Below, one piece after another: positions 59,902-64,000 of a stretch of 64,000 nt of DNA (positions are counted from its first letter, which is position 1; every line of letters starts with the position of its first letter). The position numbers and the translations under genes were made by a program. The notes below the pieces were generated by a model. The model was given only the letters and a program-made list of their open reading frames with translations. It was not told the origin of the DNA and did no database searches. The stretch covers positions 62,001 to 126,000 of the forward strand of contig NZ_NISK01000004.1 in the NCBI RefSeq assembly GCF_002205675.1, given 5' to 3'. The stretch is from Sphingopyxis bauzanensis. GTDB taxonomy: Bacteria > Pseudomonadota > Alphaproteobacteria > Sphingomonadales > Sphingomonadaceae.

Positions 59902-59915
59902 GATAGATTTCTATC
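59902..59915. promoter_or_regulatory. A/T-rich palindrome for LysR binding
   Basis: GATAGATTTCTATC has perfect 6-base arms (GATAGA/TCTATC). It sits in the A/T-rich middle of the divergent gap, about 100 bases before the pirin start, as expected for a LysR activation site (T-N11-A type). Confidence 0.5.
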
Positions 59916-60014
59916 TACGCTATTTTCGAAACGATCCAAATCCTTATCTTGTCCTCAACACCGCAGCGCCGCCGGGCACCCCGCCAAGGGCGGCGCGACA
60001 GAAAGGACAAGGCC

Positions 60015-60710
60015 ATGATCGACATTCGCAAATTCGACACGCTGGGCCACGCCGACCACGGCTGGCTCGACGCCCGCCATCACTTTTCCTTCGCCAACTA
60101 TTATGACGAAGGCCGGATGGGCTGGGGCGCGCTGCGCGTCTGGAACGACGACGCCATTGCGGCGCAGTCGGGTTTCCCTCCGCACCCGCACCGCGACATG
60201 GAAATCATCACCTATGTTCGCACCGGCGCGATCACCCACCGTGACAGCATGGGCAACACCGGCCGCACCGCGGCGGGCGACGTCCAGGTGATGAGCGCGG
60301 GCACCGGCGTGACGCACAGCGAGTTCAACCTCGAGGATGAGGAAACGACGCTGTTCCAGATCTGGATCATGCCCGATCGGGATGGCGGCAACCCCGGCTG
60401 GGGGGCGCGGCAGTTCCCCAAAAATGATCGCTCGGGTCAGTTCGTGACGCTGGCCAGCGGAATTGAAGGCGATGAAGCCCTGCCGATCCGCGCCAACGCC
60501 CGTGTCGCGGCGGCCACGGTGAATGCCGGTGAGAGCGTCTCCTACGACCTCGACGCCGGGCGCCACGCCTATCTGGTCGCTGCCAAGGGTCGCATCCGGG
60601 TCAACGGAACCGATGCCGACCCCCGCGACGGCATCGCATTGCGCGATGTCGGGACGATCACCGTCGAGGCCATCGACGACGCCGAGTTGGTGCTTGTCGA
60701 TAGCCTCTGA
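60015..60710 (+). CDS. Pirin-family quercetinase-like cupin protein
   Basis: A 231-residue bicupin of the pirin family. The metal-binding blocks are FPPHPHRDMEIITYV and GTGVTHSEFN, with three His and one Glu. The start is the Met of MIDIRKFDTLG behind AAGGACAAGGCC; an upstream frame is not homologous. YhaK/YhhW-type pirins act on flavonoids such as quercetin or sense redox state. It heads a plus-strand group with azoR and ygiD. Confidence 0.9.
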   Translation: MIDIRKFDTLGHADHGWLDARHHFSFANYYDEGRMGWGALRVWNDDAIAAQSGFPPHPHRDMEIITYVRTGAITHRDSMGNTGRTAAGDVQVMSAGTGVTHSEFNLEDEETTLFQIWIMPDRDGGNPGWGARQFPKNDRSGQFVTLASGIEGDEALPIRANARVAAATVNAGESVSYDLDAGRHAYLVAAKGRIRVNGTDADPRDGIALRDVGTITVEAIDDAELVLVDSL

Positions 60711-60841
60711 CGACACCCCTTGGGCCGCCGCCTCGTCCCCTCCCGTGAGGCGGCGGTCCACCCTGGTGCCGCGAGTTTCCCCCCGGCTCGCGGCACCTCC
60801 TCTCCCCCTTCAAGTCCAACGCAAATCATAGGAGTCATCAT

Positions 60842-61438
60842 ATGTCCCATATTCTACGCATCGATGCCTCGGCCCGCCACAGCGGTTCGACCACCCGCCA
60901 GCTCGCCGACCAGCTCGTCACCCGCCTCGTCGAACAGGGCTATGGCAGCGCCGTCACCCGCCGCGATCTGGCACTCACCCCGCCCGCGCTGCTGACCGAA
61001 CGCTGGGTCGGCGCTAATTTCACCGACGACGCCGACCGCAGCGACGACCAGCGCGCCGTGCTCGCCCAATCGGACGAGCTGATCGCCGAACTCGAAGCCG
61101 CTGACACAGTCGTCATCGGCGTCCCGGTCTATAACTTCGCTATCCCGGCTGCGCTCAAGGCATGGATCGACCAGATCGCCCGCGCCCGCCGCACCTTCCG
61201 CTACACCGAAACCGGTCCCGAAGGGCTGCTGACGGACAAAAAGGCGTATCTGGTCGTGGCATCGGGCGGTGTGCCGGTCGGCAGCGACTATGATTTCGCG
61301 ACCGGTTATCTGCGCCATGTGCTCGGCTTCGTCGGGATCACAGATGTGACCGTCATCGAGGCAGGCCAGCAGATGATGGACGGTGATGCAGTGAGCCGCG
61401 CGACTGCTGCCATCGAAGAGCTGAAGCAGGCCGCCTGA
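60842..61438 (+). CDS. azoR: FMN-dependent NADH-azoreductase / quinone reductase
   Basis: A 198-residue flavodoxin-fold enzyme that reduces azo dyes and, more physiologically, quinones by two electrons. The FMN phosphate loop is DASARHSGSTTRQLAD at residues 7-22. YNFAIPAALKAWIDQIARA and the VVASGGVPVGSDYDFATGYL block are family features. TAGGAGTCATC precedes the ATG. It is followed one base later by ygiD, so the two are surely co-transcribed. Confidence 0.94.
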   Translation: MSHILRIDASARHSGSTTRQLADQLVTRLVEQGYGSAVTRRDLALTPPALLTERWVGANFTDDADRSDDQRAVLAQSDELIAELEAADTVVIGVPVYNFAIPAALKAWIDQIARARRTFRYTETGPEGLLTDKKAYLVVASGGVPVGSDYDFATGYLRHVLGFVGITDVTVIEAGQQMMDGDAVSRATAAIEELKQAA

Positions 61439-61439
61439 G

Positions 61440-62246
61440 ATGTCGACGCGCCATCTGCCGAGCTTGTTCCTTTCACATGGCTCACCGATGATGGCGCTCG
61501 AGCCCAGCCCGGCGCGGGATTTCCTCGCCAGGCTGGGTATTGTCTTGCCGCGCCCGCGCGCGATCCTGGTCGTGTCGGCGCATCATGATGCGGCGTATCA
61601 GGGCGGCAAGGCGACGGTCACCGCCTCGCCGGCCCCGCCGACGATTCATGACTTCGGCGGCTTTCCCGACGAACTGTTCGCAATGCGCTACCCCGCGCCG
61701 GGCGATCCGGCGCTGGCGCAGCGCATTGTCGGACTGCTCGCGGAGCGCGGGCTGACCGTCACCGCCGACCCCGACCGCGGGCTCGACCATGGCGCGTGGG
61801 TACCGCTGTCGCTGATCTACCCCAATGCTGACATTCCGGTCGTCCAGCTGTCGATCGCGTCGAACGCCTCGCCCGAATGGCATTTCACGCTCGGTCAGGC
61901 GCTGACCCCGCTTCGCGACGATGGCGTGCTGATCATCGGGTCGGGCAGCATCACGCACAATCTCCGCGCGCTATTCTCGGCGCGCCTGCCGATCGACGCG
62001 CCCGCAGCGCCATGGGTTACCGGCTTCACCGACTGGATCGCCGATCGCATGGCAGCGGGCGCGGTCGACGACGTCCTGCATAGCGTCGAACGCGCCCCGC
62101 ACGGCGCCGACAACCACCCGACTCCCGACCATATCCTCCCGCTTTACGTCGCGATGGGCGCGGGTGGGACGCCGCTCCGCGCCGAGCGGTTGCACCACAG
62201 CACGACCTATGGTCTGCTTGCGATGGACGTTTACGCTTTCGACTGA
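61440..62246 (+). CDS. ygiD: DODA-type extradiol dioxygenase (4,5-DOPA dioxygenase family)
   Basis: A 268-residue class III ring-cleaving dioxygenase of the DODA/YgiD type. Metal-binding histidines lie in LFLSHGSPMMALE and SAHHDAAYQGG. The LDHGAWVPLSLIYP and SGSITHNLRAL segments are conserved, and HHSTTYGLLAMDVYAF closes the protein. It cleaves catechol-like substrates, so azoR could supply hydroquinones or catechols that it then opens. The true substrate is unknown. Confidence 0.9.
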   Translation: MSTRHLPSLFLSHGSPMMALEPSPARDFLARLGIVLPRPRAILVVSAHHDAAYQGGKATVTASPAPPTIHDFGGFPDELFAMRYPAPGDPALAQRIVGLLAERGLTVTADPDRGLDHGAWVPLSLIYPNADIPVVQLSIASNASPEWHFTLGQALTPLRDDGVLIIGSGSITHNLRALFSARLPIDAPAAPWVTGFTDWIADRMAAGAVDDVLHSVERAPHGADNHPTPDHILPLYVAMGAGGTPLRAERLHHSTTYGLLAMDVYAFD

Positions 62247-62270
62247 ACGCCAGCCCGCCTATAGCGCGCC

Positions 62271-62954
62271 ATGCTCCTTTCAGACCGTGTCCTGTTCCTC
62301 GATGGCGAGGCCCTTGTTATCGACAAGCCCGCTGGCCTGCCCGTCGACGCCCCGCGCGACGGCAGCATCAGCCTTGAGAATCATCTCGACCTGCTCAAAT
62401 TTGGTTTCAAGCGCTGGCCGCTCGCGGTCCACCGGCTCGACCGCGACACGTCGGGCTGCCTGCTGTTGGCGCGCAATCCCAAGGCGCATGGTCGCTTCAC
62501 CCGCGCGTTCGAGGACCGCGAGGTCGAAAAACAGTATCTGGCGATCGTCGATGGTGTGCCGGAGGCCGACAGCGGCACGATCAACCTGCCGCTGAGCAAG
62601 GTATCGACCGCCGAGGAGGGCTGGCGCATGGTCGGCGACCCGAAAGGCAAGCCGTCGATTTCGCATTGGGAAAGGCTGGCGGTCGTGGGCGAGCGGAGTT
62701 TGCTGCGCTTTCGCCCCGAAACCGGCCGCACGCACCAGATCCGCGTCCATGCGCTCGAAGGGCTCGGCTTCGCACTTGTCGGTGATCCGGTTTACGGGCG
62801 CGGCGGCACCAAGACCCGCACCTTGCTCCACGCCGAACGGCTAGTGGTAAAACGTGACGTCAAGCCGTCAGTATTCGCCGAAGCGCCCTTTCCCGACAGC
62901 TTCATCGCGCTGGGCTTTACCGCGCCGGAGGGAGCCGCCCCGACCGGTGGCTGA
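62271..62954 (+). CDS. RluA-family pseudouridine synthase
   Basis: A 227-residue RNA modification enzyme. The catalytic Asp lies in HRLDRDTSGCLLLAR near residue 62. LVIDKPAGLPVD near the start and RPETGRTHQIRVHAL near 150 are RluA-family motifs. There is no S4 domain, so it is a short RluA/TruC-like member. The rRNA or tRNA position modified cannot be told from sequence. Its last 8 bases overlap the arfB start. Confidence 0.92.
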   Translation: MLLSDRVLFLDGEALVIDKPAGLPVDAPRDGSISLENHLDLLKFGFKRWPLAVHRLDRDTSGCLLLARNPKAHGRFTRAFEDREVEKQYLAIVDGVPEADSGTINLPLSKVSTAEEGWRMVGDPKGKPSISHWERLAVVGERSLLRFRPETGRTHQIRVHALEGLGFALVGDPVYGRGGTKTRTLLHAERLVVKRDVKPSVFAEAPFPDSFIALGFTAPEGAAPTGG

Positions 62955-63348
62955 CATTCCGGAAAGCGCGATTTCGGAGAAGTTTCTCGCCGGCACCGGG
63001 CCGGGCGGGCAGAATGTGAACAAGGTCGCGACCGCGTGCCAGCTGCGCGTCAACGTCTATGCGTTGGGGCTTACCCCCGATGCGTTCAACCGATTGAAAA
63101 CGCTCGCGGGCAGCCGAATGACCACCGATGGCGAACTGATCATTCTGGCACGGCGGTACCGAACCCAGGAAGGCAACCGCGCCGATGCGCGCGAGCGCCT
63201 GTCGGCGCTGATCGATGCTGCGCTGGTTCGCCCCGAACGCCGCATCAAGACCAAGCCGAGCAAGGCCGCAAAGGCGCGCCGCGTCGACAGCAAGAAGGCT
63301 CGCAGCAACGTCAAAGCCGGGCGCGGACGAGTGCGCGGCGCAGAGTAA
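62947..63348 (+). CDS. arfB: Peptidyl-tRNA hydrolase ArfB (ribosome rescue)
   Basis: A 133-residue protein that frees ribosomes stalled without a stop codon. The catalytic GGQ motif is present in GTGPGGQNVNKVAT at residues 18-31. The basic C-terminal tail (KTKPSKAAKARRVDSKKAR) would enter the empty mRNA channel. The start is a GTG 8 bases inside the pseudouridine synthase gene. Length fits ArfB (about 140) and not release factors RF1/RF2. Confidence 0.95.
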   Translation: MADIPESAISEKFLAGTGPGGQNVNKVATACQLRVNVYALGLTPDAFNRLKTLAGSRMTTDGELIILARRYRTQEGNRADARERLSALIDAALVRPERRIKTKPSKAAKARRVDSKKARSNVKAGRGRVRGAE

Positions 63349-63405
63349 ACGGCATATTTACATTCGGGCGCTAGGGCCATCCGCGACAAGCGAGCGGAGC
63401 GATAT

Positions 63406-63579
63406 ATGGGCGAAATCGTGAAATCGGTTTTGATGGGGCTCGGCTGCCTCAGCATCATGGGCTTTGTCGGCTGCAGCATGATGGGCGCCGGGGTGATGGT
63501 CGCCGCCGACCGCGCCGTCGACGCCGCGCGCGACGACCAACGCTCTGAAAATGGACAAAAATCGCCGTGGGACAAATAG
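63406..63579 (+). CDS. Small membrane protein, 57 residues
   Basis: A short frame not long enough for usual gene callers. It codes for a hydrophobic Gly/Met-rich helix (GLGCLSIMGFVGCSMMGAGVMV, here residues 11-32 in outline), then a charged C-terminus ending SPWDK. GCGGAGCGATAT precedes the ATG, and the frame ends 51 bases before the next gene. The single helix and two Cys suggest a membrane peptide. It belongs to no family I know. Confidence 0.5.
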   Translation: MGEIVKSVLMGLGCLSIMGFVGCSMMGAGVMVAADRAVDAARDDQRSENGQKSPWDK

Positions 63580-63630
63580 CCACACGAACCGCCAATTGAC
63601 AGACGCTTGGCGTATCGCGATCGCGGTGCG

Positions 63631-64000
63631 ATGACCAGCCTTTACCGTCTCGACGCCCCCGCAGCCGCAATCGCCACGGCCTTTGGCGCCGACGCGGGCG
63701 CCGATCCATGGTCCGGAGATTATGTCGCCCCCGGCCGCCCCGCACCGGTGGTGGTCAGCGACGGTCGCGGCGGCGCGCGCCGGTTTCTGCGCCCGAAACT
63801 TTGGGGCGTGCCGCCACCGCCGCGCGGCGATCGCCCCGTGACCCACGTCCGCAACCTGCAAAGCCCGTTCTGGATCGGGACGCTGCGCCACGCCGAATTG
63901 CGCTGCCTGATCCCCGCCACCGCCTTTTCCATTTGGTCGGGGCCGGAGGGTGCGCGGCGCCAGCACTGGTTTTCGGTGCCGTCACTCCCAATCTTCGCTT
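63631..64000 (+). CDS. SRAP (YedK/HMCES-like) protein lacking catalytic residues, 3' end cut
   Basis: The first 123 codons match the SOS-response-associated peptidase fold: YVAPGRPAPVVV, RPKLWGVPPPPRG, the PVTHVRNLQSPFW segment, LRCLIPATAFSIWSG and RRQHWFSVPSLPIF. SRAP proteins crosslink to abasic sites through Cys2, with a Glu (in the GFYEW motif) assisting. Here Met1 is followed by Thr (MTSLYRL) and the Glu position is Ile (AFSIWSG), so neither is present. The fold is kept but the chemistry is probably lost. The C-terminus, with the usual His, is beyond the window. Confidence 0.85.
   Translation, partial: MTSLYRLDAPAAAIATAFGADAGADPWSGDYVAPGRPAPVVVSDGRGGARRFLRPKLWGVPPPPRGDRPVTHVRNLQSPFWIGTLRHAELRCLIPATAFSIWSGPEGARRQHWFSVPSLPIFA

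Noticed and set aside
1..64000. CRISPR arrays, rRNA genes, complete insertion sequences or prophage
   Set aside because: No regularly spaced direct repeats, rRNA signatures, transposase or phage structural genes were seen. Only short hairpin repeats are present.

Overview
The window looks like a chromosomal segment of a Sphingomonadaceae bacterium, probably close to Sphingopyxis (inference). The reasons are high G+C coding DNA on both strands, a CtrA cell-cycle regulator with a matching TTAA-N7-TTAA box, Entner-Doudoroff genes, Coq7 and typical sphingomonad gene neighbourhoods. There is no prophage, rRNA operon or CRISPR array. Foreign-looking pieces are limited to a toxin-antitoxin pair, one DsbA-like gene and several dispersed hairpin repeats.

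Positions 1-10 kb hold a minus-strand glycerolipid block: gpsA (cut by the window edge), two alpha/beta hydrolases, a patatin phospholipase, a WS/DGAT acyltransferase, PlsB, and a HAD-PlsC fusion. Together they could make glycerol-3-phosphate, acylate it to phosphatidate and triacylglycerol, and hydrolyse the product again. 10-16 kb carries eda, edd and zwf (Entner-Doudoroff), an eroded M20 peptidase, and glpD, which returns glycerol-3-phosphate to dihydroxyacetone phosphate. 16-22.4 kb has a divergent SDR/AraC pair and then a molybdenum-cofactor group (MOSC protein, fdhD, mobA, a YdeP-type oxidoreductase) ending at tRNA-Arg(TCT).

22.4-34.8 kb contains a queuosine-precursor transporter, purQ and purS, an iron-storage pair (bfd, bfr), an orphan gene behind a Fur-like box, a low-G+C DsbA-like gene, an M16 peptidase, purC, an enoyl-CoA hydratase, phoD and a DUF3667-like protein. 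34.8-42 kb is a compact plus-strand run: proA, then an inserted antitoxin-toxin pair, nadD, rsfS, rlmH, an EnvC-like protein, ctpA, dsbB and coq7, many with 4-base stop/start overlaps. 42-50.4 kb carries a secreted protein, an S9 peptidase, pmbA, an inositol-monophosphatase-like gene and the rpsM-rpsK-rpoA-rplQ cluster.

50.8-57.4 kb encodes mainly exported proteins: a prolyl oligopeptidase, three small glycine/tyrosine-rich envelope proteins (two of them tandem paralogues) and an M28 peptidase, plus a free-methionine sulfoxide reductase. 57.5-64 kb has a PilZ protein converging on ctrA, then a LysR regulator diverging from pirin, azoR and ygiD (a quinone/electrophile-stress set), an RluA-type pseudouridine synthase overlapping arfB, a 57-residue membrane peptide, and a SRAP-family gene that lacks both expected active-site residues and runs off the end.

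The most unusual items are the toxin-antitoxin pair fused into the nadD operon with an apparently leaderless antitoxin transcript, the active-site-less SRAP protein, the self-contained lipid block with histone-like tails on two of its acyltransferases, and the Fur-box orphan gene.
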